A stretch of 64,000 nucleotides of DNA from Actinomycetota bacterium (GCA_009698815.1 WLPJ01000007.1:46264-110263), one strand, 5' to 3'. Shown: positions 10,240 to 19,128, numbered from the stretch's first letter. Program-made: numbers and translations. The notes: generated by a model from the sequence alone, not told the origin.

Positions 10240-11037
10240 ATGGACAGCCAATCTCAGATGAGCATTCTTGCGATGCAAGGGGTGAGTGTCTCTCGTGGCG
10301 GTCGAGATATTTTAGGGCCTTTAGATTTTAAGATCCAGAACGGTGAACGTTGGGTGATTTTGGGCCCGAATGGCGCAGGTAAGTCCACACTTTTAAATAT
10401 TCTGGCTACGCGCATCTTTCCCACAAGAGGAACCGTGAAAATTTTAGATAAAGAGATGGGCAAAGTAGATTTATCTGAACTGCGGACACGTATAGGTATA
10501 TGCGCAAGTTTACTAGCAGAAGATATTCCAGATGATGAATTTGTTCGAGATGTTGTTCTAACGGCCGCTTATGCCATCGTCGGTAGATGGAATGAGATCT
10601 ATGATTTGTGGGATGAATCCCGAGCCGTTGCTTTATTGACAACATTTGGGGTGCGCACGCTGGCGGACCGCAGATATTTCACGCTAAGTGATGGTGAAAA
10701 AAAGCGTGTTCAGATAGCTCGCGCACTGATGGCGGATCCCGAACTTTTACTTTTAGATGAACCAACTGCTGGCTTAGATTTAGGTGGTCGTGAAGATTTA
10801 CTGCGAAGATTTGCGCAGTTTTCGCAAGACCCTCTAGCCCCAGCCAGTATTGTCGTTACACATCATATTGAAGAGATTCCAGCCGGAACAACACACGCGC
10901 TAATAATTAAAGATGGACTGATCGCAATATCAGGACCAATTTTCGAAGTTATCACCACAGAACATATGTCGGCAGTATTTGGAATAAATATAAACGTGAC
11001 AACTGATGGCCAAAGGTTTTTTGCCCGAAGCTCATGA
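10240..11037 (+). CDS. Stand-alone ABC transporter ATP-binding protein
   Basis: A single ATPase domain of 265 residues: Walker A GPNGAGKST, signature LSDGEKKRVQ (LSDGE in place of LSGGE), Walker B LLLLDEPTAGLD and switch His in VVTHHIEEIP. No permease or binding-protein gene lies beside it, and the next gene, ung, overlaps its stop by 4 bases. It resembles the ModF/YlmA type of orphan ABC ATPases, whose transport partner, if any, is unknown. ATG 10258 is a possible alternative start. Confidence 0.85.
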   Translation: MDSQSQMSILAMQGVSVSRGGRDILGPLDFKIQNGERWVILGPNGAGKSTLLNILATRIFPTRGTVKILDKEMGKVDLSELRTRIGICASLLAEDIPDDEFVRDVVLTAAYAIVGRWNEIYDLWDESRAVALLTTFGVRTLADRRYFTLSDGEKKRVQIARALMADPELLLLDEPTAGLDLGGREDLLRRFAQFSQDPLAPASIVVTHHIEEIPAGTTHALIIKDGLIAISGPIFEVITTEHMSAVFGININVTTDGQRFFARSS

Positions 11038-11702
11038 CTAGTTTCCGCAGTCAATTGCATCCATCCTGGGCGCAAGCGTTGCAAGATTTGCTTCCTTTGT
11101 TAGATGGAATTGAGAAGAGTCTGCTCGGTAAAAACTATCTGCCAAGTCATGAGAATGTGATGAAAGCGTTCTCCCTAGATTTAGATAAGTGCAAAGTGCT
11201 AATCGTTGGCCAGGATCCGTATCCGACCGCTGAGCACGCAATGGGTTTATCTTTTTCGGTTCCGGCGCAGGTAACGAAGATTCCACCAACGCTTCGAAAT
11301 ATTTTTAAGGAGCTTCAATCAGATTTGAGCGTTAGCCAACCAATAAATGGCGATCTAACTCACTGGCACGAACAGGGAGTTGTTATGTTAAATCGCACCC
11401 TCACCTGCGTGGCAGGAGAAAGTAACTCGCATACAAACTTAGGCTGGAGCCAGATTACCGATCGTTGCGCACAGGTATTAGGTGAGCGTGGCGTTATTGG
11501 CATCCTGTGGGGAAAGAGTGCGGCTGAACTAGTTAAGTTCTTTGCGACAGATAAAATAATTGCTAGCGCGCATCCCAGTCCGCTATCGGCCTACCGTGGA
11601 TTCTTTGGAAGTAAACCTTTTAGTGGCGCGAACCGACTTTTATCTAATGATGGAAAAGCGGAAATAATATGGATAAAGAAAAACTCGGCCCCGCAGCATT
11701 AA
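11034..11702 (+). CDS. ung: Uracil-DNA glycosylase, family 1
   Basis: Excises uracil from DNA to start base-excision repair. Family 1 motifs are all present in 222 residues: the catalytic water-activating GQDPYPT, the leucine-loop HPSPLSAYRGFFG near the C-terminus, and LNRTLT. It overlaps the upstream ABC ATPase gene by 4 bases (ATGA). Its final codons and stop lie inside the terminator hairpin of the convergent permease gene. Confidence 0.97.
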   Translation: MTSFRSQLHPSWAQALQDLLPLLDGIEKSLLGKNYLPSHENVMKAFSLDLDKCKVLIVGQDPYPTAEHAMGLSFSVPAQVTKIPPTLRNIFKELQSDLSVSQPINGDLTHWHEQGVVMLNRTLTCVAGESNSHTNLGWSQITDRCAQVLGERGVIGILWGKSAAELVKFFATDKIIASAHPSPLSAYRGFFGSKPFSGANRLLSNDGKAEIIWIKKNSAPQH

Positions 11703-11716
11703 CCACGAGGCCGAGT
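11678..11716 (-). terminator. Rho-independent terminator of the NCS2 permease gene
   Basis: On the minus strand an 8-base stem (ACTCGGCC with GGCCGAGT) closes a loop and is followed by five U residues, 16 bases past the permease stop. The ung stop codon lies in the loop on the other strand. In the plus direction there is only a weak TTTTC after the stem, so any termination for ung would be weaker. Confidence 0.75.
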
Positions 11717-11731
11717 CCGTTGAAGTTTTCT

Positions 11732-13168
11732 CTAGCCTACCCAGGCGTTAATTGGTGCAGATAAGAAGTAGATCATAAATAATCCTGATACGAGTAGAAG
11801 AAGTGGGTGCACTTCTTTTCCGCGACCTTGGATATAGCGAATGACTACGTGAGTAACGAAGCCGGCTCCAATACCAACAGAGATGTTGTAGGTAAATGGC
11901 ATCAAGATAATTGTTAAGAATGCTGGGATAGCAATCCCATAATCATCCCAATCAATAGCCTTTATCTGCGTCATCATCAAGAAGCCAACAACCACAAGTG
12001 CTGGAGTTGCGGCTTCATAAGGAATAATTGCAACAAGTGGCGCCAGAAATGTTGTTAGAAGGAAACAGGCTCCTGTAACAACAGATGCCAAACCAGTGCG
12101 TGCACCTTCTCCAACGCCAGCAGCTGATTCGATGTAGCTGGTATTTGAGGAAATGCTGCCGGCTCCTCCTGCAACTGCTGCAATTGAGTCGACGAAGAGA
12201 ATACGATCGATATTTTCAACATTGCCATCTTTATCTGCAAGACCGGCTTCGTGGCCGATCGCAGTAACTGTTCCAACTGTGTCAAAGAAATCTGAGAGCA
12301 TCAGCGTAAAGACGAGAAGAATCACTGTAATAAGTGGCACTCGATCTAGTGAGCCAAAGAGATTAAATTCTCCAAAGAGAGAGAAATCAGGGGTTGCTAC
12401 GATTTTCTCTGGCATTGCCGGAACATTCAAATTCCAGCCCTTTGGATTTACTTCTCCTGTTGCTCCGTTAAAGAGTGGACCAATCTTGAGCGTTGATTCA
12501 ATCGCGATTGCGGCGATGGTTGCGACAATAATTCCAATGAGAATCGCTCCTTTAACCTTTTTTACGATCAAACCGATGGTAAGAAATAGGCCGAGAGCAA
12601 AGACAACGATTGGCCAACCAACCAGAGTTCCACCATTACCTAGAGTTACTGGTACTGGACCGGCGCCAGTACGGCGTACGAATCCGGCATCAACAAGTCC
12701 GATAAGAGCTATGAATAGCCCGATACCAACTGAGATTGCAATCTTTAATTGCGCAGGAACGGCCTTGAACACTGCTGTTCTAAATCCAGTGAGAACGAGA
12801 ATAGTAATAATAATTCCCTCAAGAACAATTAACCCCATGGCATCGGCCCAAGTCATTTGTGATGCGATACCTACCGCCACAAAAGTGTTTAGACCTAAGC
12901 CAGTTGCTATTGCCAACGGGTATTTACCGATTACTCCCATGAGAATGGTTAATACACCTGCCATGAGTGCAGTCATCGCGGCAACGAGCGCCAAGTTTGG
13001 AGCATCTCCGCCGCCGATGAATTTTCCATCAGCATCTTTTGAGAGGCCGATGATTAGTGGATTAAGCGCCACGATGTAGGCCATTGTGAAGAATGTGACA
13101 ATTCCGCCACGAACTTCCCTTGCTACTGTGGAGCCACGTTGCGATATTTTGAAATAGCTATCGAGCAT
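11732..13168 (-). CDS. NCS2-family purine permease (AzgA-like)
   Basis: Integral membrane importer of nucleobases, most like the adenine/guanine/hypoxanthine (AzgA/PbuG) branch. The 478-residue protein has about a dozen hydrophobic segments. Branch motifs include the N-terminal RGGIVTFFTMAYIVALNP, the LSDFFDTVGT segment in the middle and the following EAGL. The ATG at 13168 follows AGGAAAGG with good spacing. A structured leader (13189-13247) precedes it and a terminator follows it, so it appears to be a one-gene unit. Substrate choice cannot be fixed from sequence, but adenine salvage fits apt at 18366. Confidence 0.88.
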   Translation of the reverse strand: MLDSYFKISQRGSTVAREVRGGIVTFFTMAYIVALNPLIIGLSKDADGKFIGGGDAPNLALVAAMTALMAGVLTILMGVIGKYPLAIATGLGLNTFVAVGIASQMTWADAMGLIVLEGIIITILVLTGFRTAVFKAVPAQLKIAISVGIGLFIALIGLVDAGFVRRTGAGPVPVTLGNGGTLVGWPIVVFALGLFLTIGLIVKKVKGAILIGIIVATIAAIAIESTLKIGPLFNGATGEVNPKGWNLNVPAMPEKIVATPDFSLFGEFNLFGSLDRVPLITVILLVFTLMLSDFFDTVGTVTAIGHEAGLADKDGNVENIDRILFVDSIAAVAGGAGSISSNTSYIESAAGVGEGARTGLASVVTGACFLLTTFLAPLVAIIPYEAATPALVVVGFLMMTQIKAIDWDDYGIAIPAFLTIILMPFTYNISVGIGAGFVTHVVIRYIQGRGKEVHPLLLLVSGLFMIYFLSAPINAWVG

Positions 13169-13188
13169 GACATGCCTTTCCTAATTTT

Positions 13189-13247
13189 GTTATCGGGGGT
13201 GGTTTCGACCCCGTGTGAAATGACGGCTCACAGACCGAGGGGATAAC
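13189..13247 (-). promoter_or_regulatory. Candidate structured RNA leader, three-helix junction, of the NCS2 permease gene
   Basis: Read on the minus strand, GUUAUC (13247-13242) pairs with GAUAAC (13194-13189) as an outer helix. Inside it, UGUGA (13232-13228) pairs with UCACA (13218-13214) around a 9-base loop, and GGGGU (13212-13208) pairs with ACCCC (13200-13196) around a 7-base loop. The outer helix ends just before the Shine-Dalgarno AGGAAAGG. The pairings are seen in sequence; a riboswitch role is inference. The bases do not match the purine riboswitch consensus that I know. Confidence 0.4.
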
Positions 13248-13269
13248 CTGATTTAAGCGGAATAACTGG

Positions 13270-13950
13270 CTACTTTGAGGTAAGGCGCGCTACTGCACCG
13301 AAGGAAACCGCCACGGCTTGGCCAACCAACAGGGCAAACAGGGCGGTTCCAAGTCCGATCTTTCCGCCGAGCAGAGCGCCCACGATTAATACCGTGACCT
13401 CGATGCCCATTCGGACGCGCCCCACGCGAATTCCAGTTCTTTGATGGAGGCCGGTCATGGCTCCATCGCGCGGACCTGGCCCCAGACCGCAGGTGATGTA
13501 AAGAGATGATCCCAATCCGACAAGTGCGATACCAAAAAGTGCCGAAGCGATTCCACCAAGCAGAGATGTTTGCAAAGGCAGATGATCTACGCCGAATTGA
13601 ATAGAAGCTGAAATTATTGCGATGTTAGCAAGAGTTCCAAAGCCAGGTTTTTCTTTCAAAGGTATCCAGAGTAAGAGAACTGCGCAACCTGTGAAGAAAG
13701 TTGCCCAACCCAAAGTTAATCCAGTCTTTAAACTCAAACCTTGCGCGAAGACAGTCCAAGGAGCATTACCAATATTGGATTGCACAACAAAGGCGTCTCC
13801 GATACCGAAAATAGTTAACCCAAAAAATAATATTAGAACGCGGTTAAATGAAAGATCCCATCGGTGGTTAGCGCGCCAAGGGGTCTGCGGCACCGTTTTA
13901 TGTGGCTTTAGGTGGGCAAGAATCTTTTTTAAGCCAGTGGGAAGATGCAT
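13270..13950 (-). CDS. YczE/YitT-type integral membrane protein
   Basis: A 226-residue membrane protein with about five hydrophobic segments after a basic N-terminal tail of some 35 residues. The GIGDAFVVQSNIGNAPWTVF and GLGPGPRDG motifs match the COG2364 (YczE) family, whose function is not established. It lies 101 bases upstream of the NCS2 permease on the same strand, so cotranscription is possible, but the structured leader in the gap suggests separate control of the permease. Confidence 0.75.
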   Translation of the reverse strand: MHLPTGLKKILAHLKPHKTVPQTPWRANHRWDLSFNRVLILFFGLTIFGIGDAFVVQSNIGNAPWTVFAQGLSLKTGLTLGWATFFTGCAVLLLWIPLKEKPGFGTLANIAIISASIQFGVDHLPLQTSLLGGIASALFGIALVGLGSSLYITCGLGPGPRDGAMTGLHQRTGIRVGRVRMGIEVTVLIVGALLGGKIGLGTALFALLVGQAVAVSFGAVARLTSK

Positions 13951-14001
13951 TGGGGGAGTTTATACCTATTTCAACTGTAAAGATCGTCTATCCTTCGACC
14001 T

Positions 14002-14736
14002 ATGTTTGTTGGCTTCGGTACGGTGGTAAATATCGCAACCATAATTGGGGGAGCGGGACTCGGGGTTTTAGTCGGGGCTCGTATGTTGCTGCGCACTCGC
14101 ACCCTAATTACTGAAGTTCTTGGACTCATAACAATATTAGGAGCTGTTAGCGCCCTGGCGCCGATGTGGGGTTCTCGATATATAGATGCTCTCCCAAAGG
14201 GATGGCCGCTTTTAGCGATATTAGGCTCATTGCTAATTGGCGGACTAATTGGTTCGGCACTTAATTTGGAATCGAAGTTGGATTCCGTTGGAGAAACTTT
14301 ACGAAAGAAATTCGGAGCTCACGAAGAAAGTACATTTGTAGAAGGATTCGTTTCAGCATCTCTTCTCTTTGCTATTGGTCCACTTGCAATTTTGGGTTCA
14401 ATTAGTGATGGCATGTCGACAGGCGTTGATCAATTACTTTTGAAATCTAGCCTCGACTTCTTTGCAGCAATGGCATTTGCCGCAAGCTTGGGCTGGGGAG
14501 TAGCCGCAGCGGCAATTCCAGTCGGAATTTATCAAGGTGCGTGGACACTTATAGGCCTAGGGCTTGGAAATATATTAAGTGGCTACCAGATTGATGCGAT
14601 GACAATTACCGGTGGTCTGATGCTGGTTTGCATCGGTCTTCGTTTATTGAAAATCAAAGATATTGCAGTGGGCAACTTGCTTCCAGCGCTTTTTATAGCA
14701 CCGCTTTTCGTTGCCCTACTGCATTCTTTCCAATAA
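14002..14736 (+). CDS. DUF554 family membrane protein
   Basis: A 244-residue protein with seven or so hydrophobic segments. The start (GTVVNIATIIGGAGLGVLVG), the central GFVSASLLFAIGPLAILGS and DGMSTG are typical of DUF554 (YdfK/YqgA), conserved membrane proteins of unknown function. Divergent from the yczE-like gene with about 50 bases between them, and convergent with the alcohol dehydrogenase 4 bases downstream. Confidence 0.82.
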   Translation: MFVGFGTVVNIATIIGGAGLGVLVGARMLLRTRTLITEVLGLITILGAVSALAPMWGSRYIDALPKGWPLLAILGSLLIGGLIGSALNLESKLDSVGETLRKKFGAHEESTFVEGFVSASLLFAIGPLAILGSISDGMSTGVDQLLLKSSLDFFAAMAFAASLGWGVAAAAIPVGIYQGAWTLIGLGLGNILSGYQIDAMTITGGLMLVCIGLRLLKIKDIAVGNLLPALFIAPLFVALLHSFQ

Positions 14737-14740
14737 AACT

Positions 14741-15781
14741 TTAGAAAGTTGTTGCGTCGATTACAAAGCGATATTTTACATCGCTAGCTACAGTGCGATC
14801 GTATGCCTGGTTTATATAGTCGGCCTTAATGACTTCAACATCGCTGACGATGTTATGTTCTCCGCAGAAGTTGAGCATTTCCTGCATCTCGGCTATACCG
14901 CCAATCATTGATCCTGAAAGAGATCTCCGGGCCGGTAACAAAGATCCGACTTCAACGGCATATGGCTTTCCTGGTAGGCCAATGACCACAAGGGTTCCAT
15001 CGACATTTAGCATCTGCAAATAATCGTTGATATCCAATTCCGCACTTACGGTATTTAGAATTAGGTCAAAGTGTTTAATTAAATCTTTATTGAAATCTGG
15101 GTTTCTTGTGGAGACGAAATGGTGCGCTCCCATCGCCTTAGCGTCGCTCTCCTTGGAAGGTGAATGTGAGAAGACAGTTACTTCAGCACCCATGGCAGCG
15201 GCGAACTTAACGCCCATATGCCCAAGCCCACCTAGACCCATCACAGCAACTTTCTTACCGGGTCCGGCTTTCCAATGTTTGATTGGTGAATAGAGAGTGA
15301 TGCCTGCACACAAGAGAGGAGCAACTCCATCCAAGGGTAAATTTTCAGGAATTGAAACTGCGTAATCTTCATTGATAACCATGACATTTGAATAGCCACC
15401 CATCGCAGGGGTCTTTCCGTCGCGCTCAAGTTGGTTATATGTTCCAGTCATTCCTTCGATGCAATATTGCTGCAACCCTTTAAGGCAGGAAGCACATTTG
15501 CGGCATGAGTCAATAAAGACACCGACACCGATGCGATCTCCAACTTTAAATTTTGTGACTGCGCTACCAATTTGCGAAACGATTCCGGCGATTTCATGAC
15601 CTGGAACCATTGGGAAGAGAGCGGGACCCCACTCCTCACGGACCTGATGAATATCGGAATGGCAGATACCTGAATACTTAATATCTAGGCTGACATCGTG
15701 TTCGCCCAAATCTCTGCGCTGGAACTCCCAAGCAGTCATCTCTGCGTGAGCTTTCATGGCTGCATATCCGCGTACTTTCAT
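14741..15781 (-). CDS. Zinc-dependent NAD(P) alcohol dehydrogenase, YahK/CAD-like
   Basis: Medium-chain dehydrogenase/reductase of 346 residues. The catalytic zinc site is seen in SGICHSDIHQV, the structural zinc cysteines in SCRKCASCLKGLQQYC, and the nucleotide fold in VMGLGGLGHMGVKFA. This branch typically reduces aldehydes with NADPH. Its ATG overlaps the tdk stop as TAATG, so it is translated after tdk, a pairing with no obvious metabolic logic. Confidence 0.88.
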   Translation of the reverse strand: MKVRGYAAMKAHAEMTAWEFQRRDLGEHDVSLDIKYSGICHSDIHQVREEWGPALFPMVPGHEIAGIVSQIGSAVTKFKVGDRIGVGVFIDSCRKCASCLKGLQQYCIEGMTGTYNQLERDGKTPAMGGYSNVMVINEDYAVSIPENLPLDGVAPLLCAGITLYSPIKHWKAGPGKKVAVMGLGGLGHMGVKFAAAMGAEVTVFSHSPSKESDAKAMGAHHFVSTRNPDFNKDLIKHFDLILNTVSAELDINDYLQMLNVDGTLVVIGLPGKPYAVEVGSLLPARRSLSGSMIGGIAEMQEMLNFCGEHNIVSDVEVIKADYINQAYDRTVASDVKYRFVIDATTF

Positions 15782-16452
15782 TATTTCTCTCCCTTAGTGC
15801 TGTCGTTTTCTTCGGTAAATGGCAGTGGTTGCGGGGATGTATGTCCGGCGCGCGATGCTCTTGCCGTCACTTGGCGCATATGGTGGCGACGGCAGAGTAC
15901 TTCATATGCAATTTCAGAACCAGGTGCGACATCGCCTACGACTACTTGTTCGCCTTCGGTAACCATTACCCCGCCGAGAGTTCTGGCGTTATGAGTCGCG
16001 CGGGAACCGCACCAACACAGAGCTTCAACTTGCAAGGTATTTACGCGATCGGCTAGCTCAACTAAACGCGCTGAACCTGGAAAAAGTTTTGTACGAAAGT
16101 CGGCGAGAATCCCGAAGGCAAAAACATCAATTCCCAATCCATCAACGATCTTAGCTAAACCTTCAATCTGTTCAGGCTGATAAAACTGAGCCTCATCGCA
16201 GATTATGTAGTCGATGCGATCACCGAGTGAGAGGCGTTCGACCACCAAGCGGTGAATATCTAAATCGGGATCGACTTCTATCGCAGCACTTTGCAACCCC
16301 AAACGAGAAGAAATAACCCCACTGCCCGCACGATCTTTGCTGGTAAAAATTAAACCTGTCCTGCCGCGACTCTTATGGTTGTGCGCGGTCTGCAGAGCAA
16401 GCGTTGACTTGCCGCTATCCATAGTTCCACAGTAATAAATCAGTTCAGCCAC
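15781..16452 (-). CDS. tdk: Thymidine kinase
   Basis: Salvages thymidine to dTMP. Visible motifs are the P-loop CGTMDSGKST, the DEAQFY Walker B, and a zinc-ribbon-like region (ALCWCGSRATHN, then LCRRHH). I place the start at GTG 16452, preceded by AGGA at 8 bases and giving the normal MAELIYYCGTMDSGKS start with 223 residues; an ATG at 16488 would add 12 residues. Followed by the alcohol dehydrogenase through a TAATG overlap. Confidence 0.93.
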   Translation of the reverse strand: MAELIYYCGTMDSGKSTLALQTAHNHKSRGRTGLIFTSKDRAGSGVISSRLGLQSAAIEVDPDLDIHRLVVERLSLGDRIDYIICDEAQFYQPEQIEGLAKIVDGLGIDVFAFGILADFRTKLFPGSARLVELADRVNTLQVEALCWCGSRATHNARTLGGVMVTEGEQVVVGDVAPGSEIAYEVLCRRHHMRQVTARASRAGHTSPQPLPFTEENDSTKGEK

Positions 16453-16494
16453 AGGCGGCATCCTGCCATTTAAAAGGTGAAACCGCATTATTGC

Positions 16495-18369
16495 TCATCT
16501 AATCAGCCCAAGATCGGTTAATACCTCACCCAATTCAAGGGAGAGAGATCGACTCATTGCGACAGAGATGTGCGATGCGTCGCGGTAAGCGACCATCCCA
16601 TTAACGACTGCGGGACATTTATCAGTACACAACCACCGCGTCGGATTTACTTTGATAAATCCACCAGATACTCGAGAGTCAGATATCTCAGTGTCATCAC
16701 ACTTCGCTCCACCATTTGCAGCCAGACAATTTGGAATATCCCGGGAAGGGTGCGGAGTATCTGAAATATAAATTAGCTTTTTGGAGGCACCTACTAAGTG
16801 GTTGAAGGCCACTTGCTGACCATCTGCCCACCAAGATTCGCGAGATGAGTATTTTTCTGGAACTTCAAAGTGCGCAAAACCGCTGACGATAATGGCTGCT
16901 GGCTTTATTTCGCGCATACGCTTAATACTGTTTTCTCGCCATTTAAAGCAGTCAGCGTTCTTGTAAGCGCCTATCTGGACTTTTCTAACTTCGGGCGCGG
17001 GGCACGCGGATTTTGTAAGGCTTACCAATTTGAAACCGTTGTCATTGGCCAACTTCTCTAAGGCAGGAAACCACTGCGCGGCATGCGAATCGCCATATAA
17101 AACGATGGTCTTATTTGAAGACTTATCGCCGTAGGTGCATTTACCGGACTTCACTTCGCCGTTATTAACGTGACAATTATCTAGATATACCTGTGGTCTG
17201 GCCATTACTTCAGTGATTGATACAGAACTTCCGTTGGGTAATTTAATAGTTCCTTGATCTGTAAGTAAAATACTTGCCGAAATAGCCACACAGGAAATCG
17301 TCCCTAGAGTCGAGTAACGGATAACTTTTTGGGTTGTGTAGTGACGACTTGCAATAGGTTTTTCAACGAAGCGATGTGTTAGATCGGCGGCTAGCGCAGT
17401 GAGAAGTATGAAGAAGATTCGTTCGGTCAGAGTTAAAGGGCGACCGAAGCGAGTGCTGGGAAGCACCAAGAGGGGCCAATGCCATAAATAGAATGGATAA
17501 GAAATTTCGCCTAACCACTGAACAACTCTTAATTTAGAAAAATCATTCAAAATCGGTGGCCAGGATGCGATCCCGGCGATCAAGATAGCGGTACCTAAGG
17601 TTGGTAAGAGCGCGTTATAACCAGGAAAGGGAGTGCGTTCTGAAAAAATAAGAACTGAGTAAATCAGAAGCAAGGCTCCAGCCCAGACCAACAAAGTAGG
17701 AGCTACCTTTCTTCGCAGCGAAACTCTTTCGGGAAGGAAAAGTAAGAGCGCACCTATCCCTAGTTCCCAAGCGCGGGTAGGAAGTGAATAAAATGCCCAG
17801 ATCGGATTAACAGTTGTTAAGTAAAGGGAGAAAGTGAAGGAGAGAACAGTTGTGGCAAATATCCCTATTCCAACTGCGCGACGTTTGCCCAACTTCCAGA
17901 GCGAGAAAACAAGGATTGGCCAGAAGATATAGAACTGTTCTTCGACTGCAAGTGACCAGTAATGAATAACTGGTGAAGGTGTTGCATTGAGGTTTTGATA
18001 ATCATTTTGCCAGAAGGCGAATAGATAGTTAGAGACATATAACGAGGCGGCTAGAACATCTTTACCTAAGTCGGCTCGTACCGTTGGCGGGAGCACCAAC
18101 CAGGAAAAGATCGAAGTAAGAGCCAAAATGCTTAGCGAAGCGGGAAGTAATCGTTTTGCACGACGCAGATAAAAAGCCCCGTAATTGAACTTCCCAGTGT
18201 TACCAATTTCTTTAATAATAATGCCGGTAATGAGATAACCCGAGATCACATAGAAAATATCTACGCCAATAAAGCCACCGGGGGATAACTTTGCATGAAA
18301 GAGAACGACTAGCAATGCGGCTAGTGCTCTTAGTGTTTGAATCTGGTGGATACGAGGCTTAACGCTCAA
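16495..18369 (-). CDS. Acyltransferase-3 / SGNH membrane protein, OafA/YrhL type
   Basis: Predicted to O-acylate a surface polysaccharide or lipid-linked glycan. The N-terminal half is an acyltransferase-3 membrane domain (QTLRALAALLVVLFHAK, GGFIGVDIFYVISGYLI, VEEQFYIFWP) with about ten hydrophobic segments. The C-terminal half is an SGNH esterase-like domain with LYGDSHAAQW and a late DASHIS carrying the Asp and His. The probable start is TTG 18369, overlapping the apt stop and giving 624 residues. A longer frame begins at 18483 inside apt, but those residues are an out-of-frame reading of apt. Confidence 0.88.
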   Translation of the reverse strand: MSVKPRIHQIQTLRALAALLVVLFHAKLSPGGFIGVDIFYVISGYLITGIIIKEIGNTGKFNYGAFYLRRAKRLLPASLSILALTSIFSWLVLPPTVRADLGKDVLAASLYVSNYLFAFWQNDYQNLNATPSPVIHYWSLAVEEQFYIFWPILVFSLWKLGKRRAVGIGIFATTVLSFTFSLYLTTVNPIWAFYSLPTRAWELGIGALLLFLPERVSLRRKVAPTLLVWAGALLLIYSVLIFSERTPFPGYNALLPTLGTAILIAGIASWPPILNDFSKLRVVQWLGEISYPFYLWHWPLLVLPSTRFGRPLTLTERIFFILLTALAADLTHRFVEKPIASRHYTTQKVIRYSTLGTISCVAISASILLTDQGTIKLPNGSSVSITEVMARPQVYLDNCHVNNGEVKSGKCTYGDKSSNKTIVLYGDSHAAQWFPALEKLANDNGFKLVSLTKSACPAPEVRKVQIGAYKNADCFKWRENSIKRMREIKPAAIIVSGFAHFEVPEKYSSRESWWADGQQVAFNHLVGASKKLIYISDTPHPSRDIPNCLAANGGAKCDDTEISDSRVSGGFIKVNPTRWLCTDKCPAVVNGMVAYRDASHISVAMSRSLSLELGEVLTDLGLIR

Positions 18370-18893
18370 ACCGTCACCAGGGAAGTTATTGGTAGATCGG
18401 GGTATTTCTCCAATATCAATTTGCGACCTTCTAGAAAGCCTAGCTCCATGAGAACCAGAACGCCTGCTACCTCTGCACCGCATCGTTTGGTTAGTTCGAT
18501 AGCGGCCAATAGCGTGCCACCAGTAGCTAGAACATCGTCAACGATTAACACTTTCTGGTTTGGTAGAAAAGCATCAACATGAACTTCAATTTCATCGCTT
18601 CCATATTCGAGTCCATATTTTTCAGAGATAGTTTGGTATGGCAATTTCCCACTTTTGCGAATTGGCACAAAGGAAAGTCCGTTATGCGCAGCCAGAGCGG
18701 AGCCAAAAATGAATCCACGGGCTTCAATCCCAGCAATGACTTCGGCAGCTGTGCAGTGTTTAGACATCTCTTTAAGAATTAGATTGAAAGCCTGCGCGTT
18801 GGCCAACATAGGAGTTATATCTTGGAAGAGAATTCCTGGCTTTGGATAATCCGGGATCTCTCTTATTAGCGACAGTGCGCCTTGCAGGTTCAT
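18366..18893 (-). CDS. apt: Adenine phosphoribosyltransferase
   Basis: Converts adenine and PRPP to AMP. The 175-residue protein has the PRPP loop VLIVDDVLATGGTLL, the N-terminal IPDYPKPGILFQDITP and AGIEARGFIFGSALA, all typical of Apt. Its stop overlaps the start of the acyltransferase gene. In many actinobacteria apt lies between secDF and relA, so this location is different. It fits functionally with the NCS2 permease 5 kb away. Confidence 0.96.
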   Translation of the reverse strand: MNLQGALSLIREIPDYPKPGILFQDITPMLANAQAFNLILKEMSKHCTAAEVIAGIEARGFIFGSALAAHNGLSFVPIRKSGKLPYQTISEKYGLEYGSDEIEVHVDAFLPNQKVLIVDDVLATGGTLLAAIELTKRCGAEVAGVLVLMELGFLEGRKLILEKYPDLPITSLVTV

Positions 18894-18926
18894 AGGCCAC
18901 CAATTCCATCATATGTTGCCTGTCCG

Positions 18927-19010
18927 TGTCCGAGAGGGGACTTGAACCCCTAAGCCCTTGCGGGCACTAACACCTCAAGCTAGCGCGTCTGCCAATTCCG
19001 CCACCCGGAC
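18927..19010 (-). tRNA. tRNA-Leu (anticodon GAG)
   Basis: The minus strand folds as a class II tRNA: acceptor GUCCGGG pairing with CUCGGAC, a D-arm with GGCGGAAUUGGCAGAC, anticodon stem CUAGC/GUUAG around loop UUGAGGU, a long variable arm (GUGCCCGCAAGGGCUU region), and a T-arm with GGUUCAAGUCC. The anticodon GAG reads CUC and CUU. The discriminator base is A and CCA is not encoded. Confidence 0.95.
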
Positions 19011-19023
19011 GAGTGTGACGGTA

Positions 19024-19052
19024 ACGATAGCAATGTCGAGGTCGGTGCGCAA
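19024..19052 (-). promoter_or_regulatory. Candidate promoter of the tRNA-Leu gene
   Basis: On the minus strand TTGCGC and TATCGT are separated by 17 bases, with the tRNA starting 13 bases after the -10 hexamer. This is a good sigma-70-like spacing just upstream of a tRNA that otherwise has no upstream neighbour on its strand. Confidence 0.45.
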
Positions 19053-19128
19053 AAATGGTGGAAATAGATCGAAAATATTGCTCCAATTTTGAATGCACTG
19101 AGAGGACATTTTGGGGGAGAATACCGAC

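Noticed and set aside
12153..13079. Long plus-strand open frame of 308 codons opposite the NCS2 permease gene
   Set aside because: Composition is low-complexity (Arg, Pro, Thr, Ile), it has no family features, and it mirrors the codon pattern of the permease; a shadow frame.
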